NCBI GenBank assembly: GCA_964433755.1
Contig: CAYSSR010000003.1
Location: 248,001-312,000 of the forward strand
Direction: 5' to 3'
Source of the DNA: JAUVXJ01 sp964433755
GTDB taxonomy: Bacteria > Chloroflexota > Anaerolineae > UBA7937 > B3-Chlor
Length of the DNA: 64,000 nucleotides
The first letter of the stretch is position 1, and the number at the start of each line of letters is the position of its first letter. Made by a program: the position numbers and the translations under genes. Of the stretch, positions 31,776-39,849 are shown in pieces. Under the pieces are notes generated by a model. The model worked only from the letters and a program-made list of their open reading frames with translations. It ran no database searches and had not been told where the DNA came from.

Positions 31776-33461
31776 ATGGACAAGCCGTGGCTCAACTTCT
31801 ACGACGATGGCGTGCCACACACCCTCGAGTACCCCGCTGTCCCGTTGCACTGGTTCCTGGAGGAATCCGCCAGGAAGTACCCCGACACACTAGCCAGTAT
31901 CATGCCTGGTAAGTTTGGGGAGACCACTCTGACCTTCAGGGAGATCAACGCGCTGGCCAACAGACTGGCCAATGCCCTCATCGATCTCGGTGTCAAGAAG
32001 GGCGATCGTGTTGCCCTATACATGCCCAACTGCCCCCAGTTCATGATCGCCTACTACGCCATCCTCAAGGCTGGCGCGGCGGTTGTAGCCACCAGCCCCC
32101 TCTACTCGCCGCGAGAGGTGGCGCACCAGTTCAACGACTCTGGCGCAGAGACCGTGATCCTCCTCAGCATGTTCTACGAGTTGGTGAAAGACGTCCAGCC
32201 CAAGACCAAGGTGAAGAACGTCATCGTCAGCAACCTCAAGGAGCACCTGGCAGGCCTCGATAGGATCTTGTTCACCCTCGTGATGGAGAAGAAGGGAGGC
32301 CATCGCGTAGATCTGGCCGAGGGGGACATCTGGATGAAGGGACTCCTGGAGCAGTATCCAGACACCAACCCTGGAGTGGACGTAGGCCCCGATGACATGG
32401 CCCTCTTCCAGTACACAGGGGGGACGACGGGTGTGCCCAAGGCGGCCGTGATCCTCCATCGCAACCTGGTGGCAAACGTACAGCAATGCTCCGCGTGGCT
32501 TCCCGACGTGAGGGTGCCAGGAGAGCGCCATCTTTCGGCCATTCCTCTCTTCCACATCTTCGGGATGGTGACCACCATGGCCTGGGCGGTGTCCATCGCT
32601 GCGCCGCTCATCTTCATCGTCAACCCGCGCGACATCGACGCACTCCTCCAAGCCATCAACAAGTACAAGCCCACGCTCTTCATGGGCGTGCCCACGATGT
32701 ACAATGCCATCAACTCCCATCCGAAGATCGACAAGTACGATGTCAAGTCCATCAGGGCCTGCATCAGCGGATCGGCGCCGCTTCCTCTGTCGATCAAGCA
32801 AACCTTCGAGCAATTGACAGGCGGCCACCTGGTGGAAGGATATGGGCTCACCGAGAGTGCGGTGGCTACACACTGCAACCCCATGTACGGCAAGAACATC
32901 GAGGGCAGCATCGGCATGCCCATGCCCGATATCGACGCCAAGATCGTCGATCTGGATTCAGGGACCGAGGACTTGCCCGTGGATGAGGTCGGTGAACTGG
33001 TCCTCAAGTCTCCTACGGTAATGAAGGAGTACTGGAACATGCCGGACGAGACCGCCATCGCTCTGCGCGGAGGATGGCTCTACACCGGCGACATCGCCAA
33101 GATGGACGAGAACGGCTACTTCTACATCGTAGATCGTAAGAAAGACATGATCATCGCCAGCGGCTTCAACATCTATCCGCGAGAGGTGGAGGACGTCCTC
33201 TACGAGCATCCCAAGATCATGGAGGCAGCGGTGGCGGGCATCCCTGACCCGAAGCGCGGCGAGACGGTCAAGGCATGGGTCGTGGTCAAGCCGGGCGAGA
33301 CCGTTACCGCGGAGCAGATCAGGGACTTCTGTAGAGACAAGCTGGCCAAGTACAAGATACCCTACTACGTCGAGTTCCGAGAAGCACTACCCAAGACTAT
33401 GGTGGGCAAGGTGCTCCGCAGATCTCTGGCAGAGGAAGAGGCCGCGAAACAGGGAGAATAG
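31776..33461 (+). CDS. Long-chain fatty acid-CoA ligase (FadD-like)
   Basis: 561 residues from ATG 31776 (MDKPWLNFYDDGVPHTLEYP) with GAGGAGGG 7 nt upstream. ANL superfamily: P-loop FQYTGGTTGVPKAA, VEGYGLTESA, ALRGGWLYTGDIAKMDENGYFYIVDRKKDMIIASGFNIYPREVED, and the C-terminal Lys in LPKTMVGKVLRR. It adenylates a fatty acid and joins it to CoA. Length and motifs fit long-chain ligases; chain length cannot be read from sequence. No beta-oxidation genes are adjacent. Confidence 0.93.
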   Translation: MDKPWLNFYDDGVPHTLEYPAVPLHWFLEESARKYPDTLASIMPGKFGETTLTFREINALANRLANALIDLGVKKGDRVALYMPNCPQFMIAYYAILKAGAAVVATSPLYSPREVAHQFNDSGAETVILLSMFYELVKDVQPKTKVKNVIVSNLKEHLAGLDRILFTLVMEKKGGHRVDLAEGDIWMKGLLEQYPDTNPGVDVGPDDMALFQYTGGTTGVPKAAVILHRNLVANVQQCSAWLPDVRVPGERHLSAIPLFHIFGMVTTMAWAVSIAAPLIFIVNPRDIDALLQAINKYKPTLFMGVPTMYNAINSHPKIDKYDVKSIRACISGSAPLPLSIKQTFEQLTGGHLVEGYGLTESAVATHCNPMYGKNIEGSIGMPMPDIDAKIVDLDSGTEDLPVDEVGELVLKSPTVMKEYWNMPDETAIALRGGWLYTGDIAKMDENGYFYIVDRKKDMIIASGFNIYPREVEDVLYEHPKIMEAAVAGIPDPKRGETVKAWVVVKPGETVTAEQIRDFCRDKLAKYKIPYYVEFREALPKTMVGKVLRRSLAEEEAAKQGE

Positions 33462-33484
33462 AACAGTACGCTTCTCGCTCCAGT

Positions 33485-33520
33485 AAAGAAGGGTGGACTC
33501 GGGGTCCACCCTTCTTTGTT
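33485..33520 (+). terminator. Terminator of acyl-CoA synthetase
   Basis: Perfect 14-bp stem AAAGAAGGGTGGAC (33485-33498) / GTCCACCCTTCTTT (33504-33517), loop TCGGG, then GTTTTA. Confidence 0.92.
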
Positions 33521-33642
33521 TTACCCAGATCTTACTGTGGCATAATCTGGACTTAATCCACCTCCGAGATAATGGTAGCAGAGCCCGGGGCGAGGACCTC
33601 GGGGCAAAGGCAAGAAGCACCGGAACAAGAGGAGGTGGCAAC

Positions 33643-34104
33643 GTGAAACGCAGAAGCATTGTAGTCATAGGGATGGTCATCGCTCTCGTGCTGTTGATGA
33701 CCTCGGCCGCCAGCGCCGAGGAGTTCAGCGGTACGGGCACCATATCCGCCAGGGGTGCGGGGCTGGCTATCGTCCGAGGCAGCGGAGAAGTGCAGATCGA
33801 CGGCCACGGGGTTGGCATCGTCTGGGTGAAAAGCGCAGAGACCCTGGAAGCCAGCGGAGAGGGCTACAGATGGGAGATTCCTGAGACGGGGGCGACGGTC
33901 TTCCTGGGATGGACCGGCTCCATAGATGCTTCAGGACACGAGATGACCGTCTGGATGGCGGGGGGAATCATCGAGTTCACCGCTTCGGGCACCGGAAAGG
34001 TCTATCTCCGAGGCAGGGGGACCTACGAGCTCAACGGCCACGAGGGCGAGTGGGACCCCATGGGCGAGGTGCTGCAACTCCCTGCGGCCGCGCCGGTCGA
34101 GTAG
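33643..34104 (+). CDS. Small secreted beta-rich protein
   Basis: 153 residues from GTG 33643 behind AGGAGG. A signal peptide (KRRSIVVIGMVIALVLLMTSAASA) with an Ala-x-Ala site is followed by a Gly-rich chain that alternates short beta strands (GTGTISARGAGLAIVRGSGEVQIDGHGVGIVWV, TGKVYLRGRGTYELNGHEGEW). No Cys, no known domain. The pattern suggests a stacked beta solenoid or barrel outside the membrane. Function unknown. Confidence 0.75.
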   Translation: MKRRSIVVIGMVIALVLLMTSAASAEEFSGTGTISARGAGLAIVRGSGEVQIDGHGVGIVWVKSAETLEASGEGYRWEIPETGATVFLGWTGSIDASGHEMTVWMAGGIIEFTASGTGKVYLRGRGTYELNGHEGEWDPMGEVLQLPAAAPVE

Positions 34105-34126
34105 CGCGACAGACCAGATCAATCAC

Positions 34127-34160
34127 GAGGGGCATCCTTCCCTGTGGGTGGATGCCCCTC
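34127..34160 (+). terminator. Terminator-like hairpin after secreted protein gene
   Basis: Perfect 11-bp stem GAGGGGCATCC (34127-34137) / GGATGCCCCTC (34150-34160) with a 12-nt loop, 23 bp after the stop. No T-run follows, so efficiency is uncertain. Confidence 0.6.
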
Positions 34161-34315
34161 CCATGTTCCGACTGCACCATTCAGAGACCAGCATGGATTG
34201 AGCCGCCCACACGCTTCGTAAGGTCCCTAGACGGTCACCCACACTTGCTCCCGACGGGGACCTCGCCCGCTGTGTCCACTCCCTCCGCGAGAAGTACTCC
34301 CCGGCACGAAGGCAC

Positions 34316-34344
34316 TTGAAGCAAGCACTCCCAGATGCTATAAT
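34316..34344 (+). promoter_or_regulatory. Promoter of tRNA-Ser
   Basis: TTGAAG (34316-34321), 17-bp spacer, TATAAT (34339-34344), 10 bp before the tRNA 5' end. Confidence 0.85.
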
Positions 34345-34354
34345 GGTTATTAGT

Positions 34355-34440
34355 GGAGAGGTCGCATAGTCCGGTCTAGTGCGCACGATTGGAAATCGTG
34401 TAGGCGATAAGCCTCGCGGGTTCAAATCCCGCCCTCTCCG
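34355..34440 (+). tRNA. tRNA-Ser (GGA)
   Basis: Class II tRNA of 86 nt. Acceptor GGAGAGG (34355-34361) pairs with CCTCTCC (34433-34439), discriminator G. Anticodon stem CACGA/TCGTG encloses TTGGAAA with anticodon GGA (34391-34393). A long variable arm and a T arm with GTTCAAATC follow. CCA is not encoded. Reads UCC/UCU. Confidence 0.97.
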
Positions 34441-34442
34441 CC

Positions 34443-34471
34443 TTGGCTTTGTTTCTATCCCGTGATATGAT
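34443..34471 (+). promoter_or_regulatory. Promoter of SRP RNA
   Basis: TTGGCT (34443-34448), 17-bp spacer, TATGAT (34466-34471), placing the start at about 34477, which agrees with the 5' end of the paired SRP RNA. Confidence 0.8.
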
Positions 34472-34475
34472 GATT

Positions 34476-34748
34476 GCGGTCGTGCTAGACGGGGAGCTAG
34501 CGGTGCCCTGTACCCGTAATCCGCTATAGCGGGGTCGAAAGCCTTCTTGAGGCTCTGAGCCTTACGATACTGCTGGAAACAAGTGGCGTTGAAGGCCGGG
34601 TCCTGCGCGGCAGAAGCCTACGAACCCCGTCAGGTCCGGAAGGAAGCAGCGGTAAGTAGCCACTTCTGGGCGCCGCAGGGCGACCTGGTTGGAGCTAACT
34701 GTCTCCGGTAAGTCGGGGGGTTCGAGTCGAAGGAGGTTGCACGACCGC
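34476..34748 (+). ncRNA. ffs: Large (Bacillus-type) SRP RNA
   Basis: About 273 nt. The ends pair perfectly (GCGGTCGTGC at 34476-34485 with GCACGACCGC at 34739-34748). The 5' Alu-like domain carries GGTGCCCTGTACCCG, and the apical S-domain hairpin carries GTCAGGTCCGGAAGGAAGC (34629 onward), the universal Ffh-binding element. The size and Alu domain are those of the Bacillus scRNA rather than the 114-nt 4.5S RNA. It directs membrane protein targeting with Ffh and FtsY. Confidence 0.97.
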
Positions 34749-34763
34749 TTCACAAGATCTGAG

Positions 34764-34797
34764 AAAGGGGACCGGCGCAGTCACTGGCCCCTTTTTT
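34764..34797 (+). terminator. Terminator of SRP RNA
   Basis: AAAGGGG (34764-34770) pairs with CCCCTTT (34788-34794), with inner CC/GG pairs, followed by further T residues. Confidence 0.9.
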
Positions 34798-34834
34798 CGT
34801 CACCATACTCTGTGGAGCTCTGCTGGTTGTTGCC

Positions 34835-36361
34835 ATGTCCTCTAGCGCCACATCGACTCACGAGCATTTCGATGCCGCGGTCAGGAGCCCCGTGCCAGGC
34901 ATGAGGCTGCTGTCACGGGCTGGCCTTGCGTCCATCGTACTGCTCTTCGTCGTGGGCAACGGCATGATCCTGGGCTACGTCTCCACTCAGCGAGAGGTCA
35001 GCCTGCTGATCAACGATCAGCCCTTCACGGTGCGTACGCACCAGACCACCGTCGGCGCCTTGCTGGACGAGCTGGGCATCCCCCTAGCTGTGGAAGACAT
35101 CGTGATACTCCCCCTGGACACACCTCTGGCAGACACCGTCCAGATCGACATTCGCAAAGCGCTGCCTCTCACCCTGGAGGCTGATGGACGCAGGCTGGAC
35201 CTACGAACCCATGCTCGGACCGCGGAGGACTTCCTCCGGGAGGCGGGCATCAACCTCAGTCGCTACGATCGCATCATCGTGGAAGACGAGGTCGTCGATC
35301 CTCAGGCTCTGCTGCCCTATGAGTCGCGTATAGACGTGACTGGGCGGAACCCTGCGCTCCTCTGGCACGAGCGTCCTGTGCAGATCGAGGTCCTGCGAGC
35401 GGTGCCCATCACGGTTCACGACGGCCTGGTGCCCGTAACGGTGCAGACCACCGCCCCCACCGTGGGCCAGGCCCTGCTGGACGAAGGCATCATCCTCTAC
35501 CTGGGCGACGGCGTGATCCCCACCCTGGGAGAGCAGGTCTCAGCCGGCCTGGAGGTCTACATCCAGCGCTCCAAGCCGCTGGTGATCCTGGCCGACGGCC
35601 ACCGCATCAAGACCCGCAGCCACGGCGGGACAGTAGCCGAAGTGTTGAACCAGGAGACCATCGAACTGATAGACAAGGACTACACCATCCCCGAGAAGGA
35701 GAGTGTGGTCTACGACAACATGACCGTGCAGGTCATTCGCGTCCAGGAACAGGTTGTGCTCGAGGAAGAGCCCATACCCTTCGAGACAGTATGGCAACCC
35801 GACCAGGAATTGGATCTGGACAAACAGCGAGTGGACCAATACGGCGCAGCCGGCACCAAGAGGCGGCTGGTGCGTGTGGTGTACGAGAACGGCACCGAGT
35901 CGGAGCGCGTGACAGAAGACGAATGGGTAGAGACTCCCCCCACCACCGAGATCATCGCCTACGGAACGAAGATCACCATCCGCGAGATCTCGACCCCCGA
36001 GGGCACGAAGACCTACTGGCGCAAGTTCAGGTCCCTGGCTACGGCCTACTCAGCCTCCACCGCCGGAACTCCACCCGACGCGCCATGGTACGGCAGGACT
36101 TACATGGGTTTGCAGGCACGTACGGGGATCATCGCGGTAGACAGGAACGTGATTCCGCTTGGGACGTGGATGTACGTGCCTAGCTATGGCATCGGCCTGG
36201 CCGGCGACCTGGGCGTGTCGGGAAGACACATCGATCTGTGCTTCGATGAGGATGAATTGCCCCGGGGCTACTATCGCTGGGTGGACGTATATCTCCTCAC
36301 TCCAGTGCCCCCCGAGGACCGGATCACTTGGATCCTGCCCTCGTACCCCAGGGAGAGATAG
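34835..36361 (+). CDS. YabE-like protein: DUF348 repeats, G5 and 3D domains
   Basis: 508 residues. Short cytoplasmic N-terminus, one membrane helix (LASIVLLFVVGNGMILGYV), three DUF348 repeats (SLLINDQPFTVRTHQTTVGALLDELGI; LTLEADGRRLDLRTHARTAEDFLREAGI; LVILADGHRIKTRSHGGTVAEVLNQ), a G5 region with VVYENGTESERV, and a C-terminal 3D domain (ATAYSAS ... GIIAVDRNVIPLGTWMYVP ... GRHIDLCFD) with its acidic residues. This matches YabE/resuscitation-factor-like murein hydrolases of the cell surface. In B. subtilis yabE also stands near ksgA, as here. Confidence 0.9.
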   Translation: MSSSATSTHEHFDAAVRSPVPGMRLLSRAGLASIVLLFVVGNGMILGYVSTQREVSLLINDQPFTVRTHQTTVGALLDELGIPLAVEDIVILPLDTPLADTVQIDIRKALPLTLEADGRRLDLRTHARTAEDFLREAGINLSRYDRIIVEDEVVDPQALLPYESRIDVTGRNPALLWHERPVQIEVLRAVPITVHDGLVPVTVQTTAPTVGQALLDEGIILYLGDGVIPTLGEQVSAGLEVYIQRSKPLVILADGHRIKTRSHGGTVAEVLNQETIELIDKDYTIPEKESVVYDNMTVQVIRVQEQVVLEEEPIPFETVWQPDQELDLDKQRVDQYGAAGTKRRLVRVVYENGTESERVTEDEWVETPPTTEIIAYGTKITIREISTPEGTKTYWRKFRSLATAYSASTAGTPPDAPWYGRTYMGLQARTGIIAVDRNVIPLGTWMYVPSYGIGLAGDLGVSGRHIDLCFDEDELPRGYYRWVDVYLLTPVPPEDRITWILPSYPRER

Positions 36362-36366
36362 CCGCT

Positions 36367-37233
36367 TTGAAAGACGACGAGCTCCGGACCTCGTCCGTGG
36401 CTCAACTCCTCAAGCAGTTCGACATCAGGCCACGCAAGGGGCTGGGTCAGAACTTCCTGGTTAGCGACGGTATTCTGAACCGTATCGTCGATGCCGCTGC
36501 CCTGGACCCGGGAGACGTGGTCGTGGAGGTGGGCGCAGGGCTGGGCACCCTCACGCGCCGTCTCGCTCAGCGCGCCGGTTGTGTCTTCGCCATCGAGCTC
36601 GACGAGCGTCTGATACCGGTTCTCCAGCTTGCCCTTTCGCGCTATGACCGCGTCCAGATCATCTGTGGGGACGTTCTGGCAATCGAGCCCGGAGACCTGG
36701 TATCGCGCCCCTACAAAGTTGTGGCCAATCTGCCCTACTACATCACCTCCGCCATTCTCCGCCACTTCCTGGAGGCCGGCGCCAAACCATCTCTCTTGGT
36801 GGTCACGGTACAGAAGGAGGTCGCCGACCGCATCGTGGCCCAACCTGGCGAGATGAGCTTGCTGGCGGTCAGTGTACAGTTCTACGGGCAGCCCAGGGTC
36901 GTCGCGAAGGTTCCGCCTGGAGCCTTCTACCCATCCCCCGGCGTTCACTCCGCAGTGGTTCGCATCGACGTACATCCGTCGCCCACGATGCCTGCGGACC
37001 AGGTGGACAGCTTCTTCGAAGTCGTGCGAGCAGGATTCGCTCAGCGGCGCAAGCAACTGCGCAACTCCCTCTCCCAAGGGCTCTCTCTTCCGGTGGAGGC
37101 AGTGGTCCAGGCCCTGCACCGCGCAGGTTTGGACGACAAGCAGCGCCCCCAGGAACTGAGCGTCGAATCGTGGGTCCGGCTGCACAGGGAGTTGATCCGG
37201 ACGGGCGAGTCCGCCGTCGAGGACGAACCCTAG
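36367..37233 (+). CDS. rsmA: 16S rRNA dimethyladenosine transferase RsmA (KsgA)
   Basis: 288 residues from TTG 36367, with GGGAGAG upstream inside the end of the previous gene; a TTG at 36328 would overlap that gene. Motifs: PRKGLGQNFLVSDGIL, SAM motif VVVEVGAGLGTLTRRLAQR, AIELDERL, and catalytic NLPYYITSAILRHFLE. It dimethylates A1518/A1519 near the 3' end of 16S rRNA. It is co-transcribed with the YabE-like gene (5-bp gap). Confidence 0.95.
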   Translation: MKDDELRTSSVAQLLKQFDIRPRKGLGQNFLVSDGILNRIVDAAALDPGDVVVEVGAGLGTLTRRLAQRAGCVFAIELDERLIPVLQLALSRYDRVQIICGDVLAIEPGDLVSRPYKVVANLPYYITSAILRHFLEAGAKPSLLVVTVQKEVADRIVAQPGEMSLLAVSVQFYGQPRVVAKVPPGAFYPSPGVHSAVVRIDVHPSPTMPADQVDSFFEVVRAGFAQRRKQLRNSLSQGLSLPVEAVVQALHRAGLDDKQRPQELSVESWVRLHRELIRTGESAVEDEP

Positions 37234-37250
37234 AGGCCGCTGCGGTCGTG

Positions 37251-38192
37251 CTACCCCACCTCGCCTCTCGAGCGTGGGCACCGCGCTTTCAGCAACCCAG
37301 GCAGCACTGTGAATCTAGCTGGGGTACGACCTACGACCTCTCCATCGATGCTCACGACAGTCTCTATCTCTGTCTCCACGTCCACAGTCCGAGCCTGGAA
37401 GTAGCTGGTCTTCTCGTGGCCCACGTGCGTTCCGCGATAGATCCTGGGGAACAGGGTCCAGATCCTGAGCCAATGGATATCCCCGGCCACGAAGACGTCT
37501 AGAAGCCCATCGTCGAGCCTGGCTCTTGGGGCGACCTTCAGGCCGCCCCCAGCGTAGCTGCCGTTGAGGGCCTCCACCAGGAGCAGCCTCCTCTGGTACC
37601 TGAGCGCACCATCCACTTCCAGCCTCATCTCTCTGGCCCGAGCTCTACCTTGAAGAGCGGTCCGATAGAGACTGATCGCGTACCCCAATCCGCCGCCGAG
37701 AGCATGTTTGAAGCGACGCGGCGTGTTGCGTACCACCTCCGAGCCGAGACCCACGTCTGCCAGGACGGCGTAGTATCTCTGCGTGCTTCCACCTCCTTCG
37801 AGATCGCGATACTCGGCCACGCCCACATCCAGCGTCCTCTCCACCCCCTGAGCGACGACCCGGCACGCCTCTTGCCACGTCCAGATGCCCAGGCTCCTTA
37901 GGTAGTCGTTGTTGGCGCCCAGTGGCAGCACCCCCACGGCTACATCGGACCCAGCAGCCGCATTGACCACCTCATTGACGGTACCATCGCCGCCCACGGC
38001 CACGATGACGGGGTATCCCTGCGAGATCGCGCGCCTGGCAAGCTCCGTCCCATGTCCCCGGCGCTCTGTGAACCACACTTCATGAGACAGACCGAGAGCC
38101 TCCAGGGCCTGCTGCATTCTCGCGAGATGTTTGAGAGCACCACGGCCGCGCAGCGGGTTCACGATCAGAGCCGCTCTCTCTCCGACGGTCAT
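37251..38192 (-). CDS. Diacylglycerol/sphingosine kinase-like protein
   Basis: 313 residues from ATG 38192 (MTVGERAALIVNPLRGRG), chosen for GGGAG 8 nt upstream; a TTG at 38222 is an alternative. The DAGK catalytic domain has VIVAVGGDGTVNEVVNAAAGSD, but the usual GTxNDFAR segment reads LGANNDYLRSLG, losing the Gly-Thr. The C-terminal beta domain (GLKVAPRARLDDGLLDVFV ... TVVSIDGEVVGRTPARFTVLPGLLKA) is normal. It likely phosphorylates a lipid; the substrate is uncertain. It faces rsmA convergently. Confidence 0.85.
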   Translation of the reverse strand: MTVGERAALIVNPLRGRGALKHLARMQQALEALGLSHEVWFTERRGHGTELARRAISQGYPVIVAVGGDGTVNEVVNAAAGSDVAVGVLPLGANNDYLRSLGIWTWQEACRVVAQGVERTLDVGVAEYRDLEGGGSTQRYYAVLADVGLGSEVVRNTPRRFKHALGGGLGYAISLYRTALQGRARAREMRLEVDGALRYQRRLLLVEALNGSYAGGGLKVAPRARLDDGLLDVFVAGDIHWLRIWTLFPRIYRGTHVGHEKTSYFQARTVDVETEIETVVSIDGEVVGRTPARFTVLPGLLKARCPRSRGEVG

Positions 38193-38387
38193 CTTCGACG
38201 CTCCCATGGACAACGATGCCAACTACTCCCTCGCTTTCAGCCTGACCCTGGCAGCACCCCAGCGGCCGGGGAGGCCACTGTTCCCCCGAGTCGCTGGCGT
38301 CCCGTCAGCCTTGCCGCAGGCTGCCACACGCCCTGCGGACCATGGCGATAGTTCATTTGCCGTTCCCAAAGGCGCCAACTCCGCGCT

Positions 38388-38416
38388 TTGCCGCCTCCAG
38401 CCCCGAGGGGTATAAT
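38388..38416 (+). promoter_or_regulatory. Promoter of ThiF-like gene
   Basis: TTGCCG (38388-38393), 17-bp spacer, TATAAT (38411-38416), leaving a leader of about 107 nt before ATG 38530. Confidence 0.75.
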
Positions 38417-38529
38417 CACCGCCGACGACACATGGAAACGCGCTCTGCTCGCAGCGGTCCACAATGTCTACCGGCGCGGCCTCTGCTCGGTCGTCAGGTG
38501 GCCCGAGCCACGACAGGATGGAGACCACC

Positions 38530-39297
38530 ATGCAACTCGACCGCTACGTACGCCAGATGGCTTTTCCCCCGATTGGCGAAGAGGGCCAGCGCAGACTGCT
38601 CTCCTCATCCGTGGCCGTGATCGGCATCGGCGGGCTGGGCACACACATCGCCGACAACCTGGTTCGATCCGGCGTGGGTCGTCTGAAGCTGGTGGACCGT
38701 GACCGCGTCGAACTCAGCAACCTCCAGCGCCAGCTCCTCTTCGACGAGGAAGACGCAGCCAACGCCCTGCCCAAGGCGGAGGCGGCCGCCAGAAAGCTGG
38801 CCACCATCAACTCCCAGGTCGAGGTGCAGGCGCTGGTCGCTGACGTCACCCGCCACAACATCGAGGGGATCATCGGAGACGTAGACCTGGTGCTCGACGG
38901 CTGTGACAACTTCGAGACTCGCTATCTCATCAACGATGCCTGCCTGAAGCACGGCACACCCTGGGTGTATGGCGGTGCGGTGGCTAGCTACGGCATGAGC
39001 ATGACCATCGTTCCTCATCAGACACCTTGCCTCCGTTGTGTCTTCCCTGAGATGCCCCCGGCGGAGAGCGTGATCACTTGCGTCACCGCTGGAGTTCTGG
39101 CCTCGATAGTGTCCATCATCGCCGCTCTCGAGTGCAGCGAGGCTCTCAAGATCCTCACTGGCCACGGTCACCGCAACCAGGGCCTGACACGCATAGACGT
39201 CTGGGAGAATAGCTTCGAGGTCTTTTCTGTCCAGCGAGCGGTGGAAGACTGCCCCGCCTGTGGTCAGGGCAGATACGAGTTTCTGGAACAGCCTTAG
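38530..39297 (+). CDS. ThiF/MoeB/HesA-family adenylyltransferase
   Basis: 255 residues from ATG 38530 with GGAG 6 nt upstream. E1-like fold: YVRQMAFPPIGEEGQRRLLSSSVAVIGIGGLGTHIADNLVRSGVG, LVDRDRVELSNLQRQLLF, and DLVLDGCDNFETRYLINDACL. Two CxxC pairs (CLRC, CPAC) bind zinc. It adenylates the C-terminus of a ubiquitin-like sulfur carrier (ThiS, MoaD). No carrier gene or rhodanese domain is present nearby, so thiamine, molybdopterin or another sulfur pathway cannot be chosen. Confidence 0.9.
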   Translation: MQLDRYVRQMAFPPIGEEGQRRLLSSSVAVIGIGGLGTHIADNLVRSGVGRLKLVDRDRVELSNLQRQLLFDEEDAANALPKAEAAARKLATINSQVEVQALVADVTRHNIEGIIGDVDLVLDGCDNFETRYLINDACLKHGTPWVYGGAVASYGMSMTIVPHQTPCLRCVFPEMPPAESVITCVTAGVLASIVSIIAALECSEALKILTGHGHRNQGLTRIDVWENSFEVFSVQRAVEDCPACGQGRYEFLEQP

Positions 39298-39337
39298 AGG
39301 GCCGGGACAGGACAGCCTGTCCGCCGGCAAGAAGAAG

Positions 39338-39775
39338 TCAAGACCTCTTCGCTCTGCACTCGCTACAAAGACCCACCAGGTCGATGTGGGTGCGCTCCGT
39401 CAGGAAGCCCCGCTCTGCCTCTACCTCCATGGCTATCTGAGCAGCCAGGGGAGTTTCGAACTCGATGACGCGCTCACACCCGGAGCAGATCAGGTGGTAG
39501 TGATCTGTCTCTTCCCTCAGCTCGTAGTGATGGTGCTCCTGATCGAGATGGAGTTCGCTGACCAAGCCCAATTCCTTGAGCAGATTGAGGTTTCGATACA
39601 CGGTAGAGAGGCTGATCCGGGGATCCTTGCTCCGCGCACGCTGGTAGATCTCGTCAGCGTCCAGATGCCCGTGGCTTTCACGGATCACGTCCAGGAGCAG
39701 GCTGCGCTGGGCGGTAATGCGCTTCCCCTTGGCTCGCAGTACGTCTAGCGCCTCTTCGTCCGATGCCGCAGCCAT
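39338..39775 (-). CDS. Fur-family metal-dependent repressor
   Basis: 145 residues from ATG 39775 (MAAASDEEALDVLRAKGKRITAQR), with GGGGAGG upstream; the frame extends further but without support. Winged helix (ISLSTVYRNLNLLKELGLVSELHLD), the His-rich sensory segment HHHYELREETDHYHLICSGC, and the structural zinc pairs CSGC and CSEC. It could be Fur, Zur or PerR; the metal-site residues do not settle it. It lies 75 bp after folP and may be the last gene of the metallo-hydrolase-folE-folP transcript. Confidence 0.9.
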   Translation of the reverse strand: MAAASDEEALDVLRAKGKRITAQRSLLLDVIRESHGHLDADEIYQRARSKDPRISLSTVYRNLNLLKELGLVSELHLDQEHHHYELREETDHYHLICSGCERVIEFETPLAAQIAMEVEAERGFLTERTHIDLVGLCSECRAKRS

Positions 39776-39849
39776 CTCACGGTCCTCCCCATCCTCAGGC
39801 GTTCTGCTTCCGCCTTGACCGCAAACAGGGGCGAAGACGGAACAGAACG

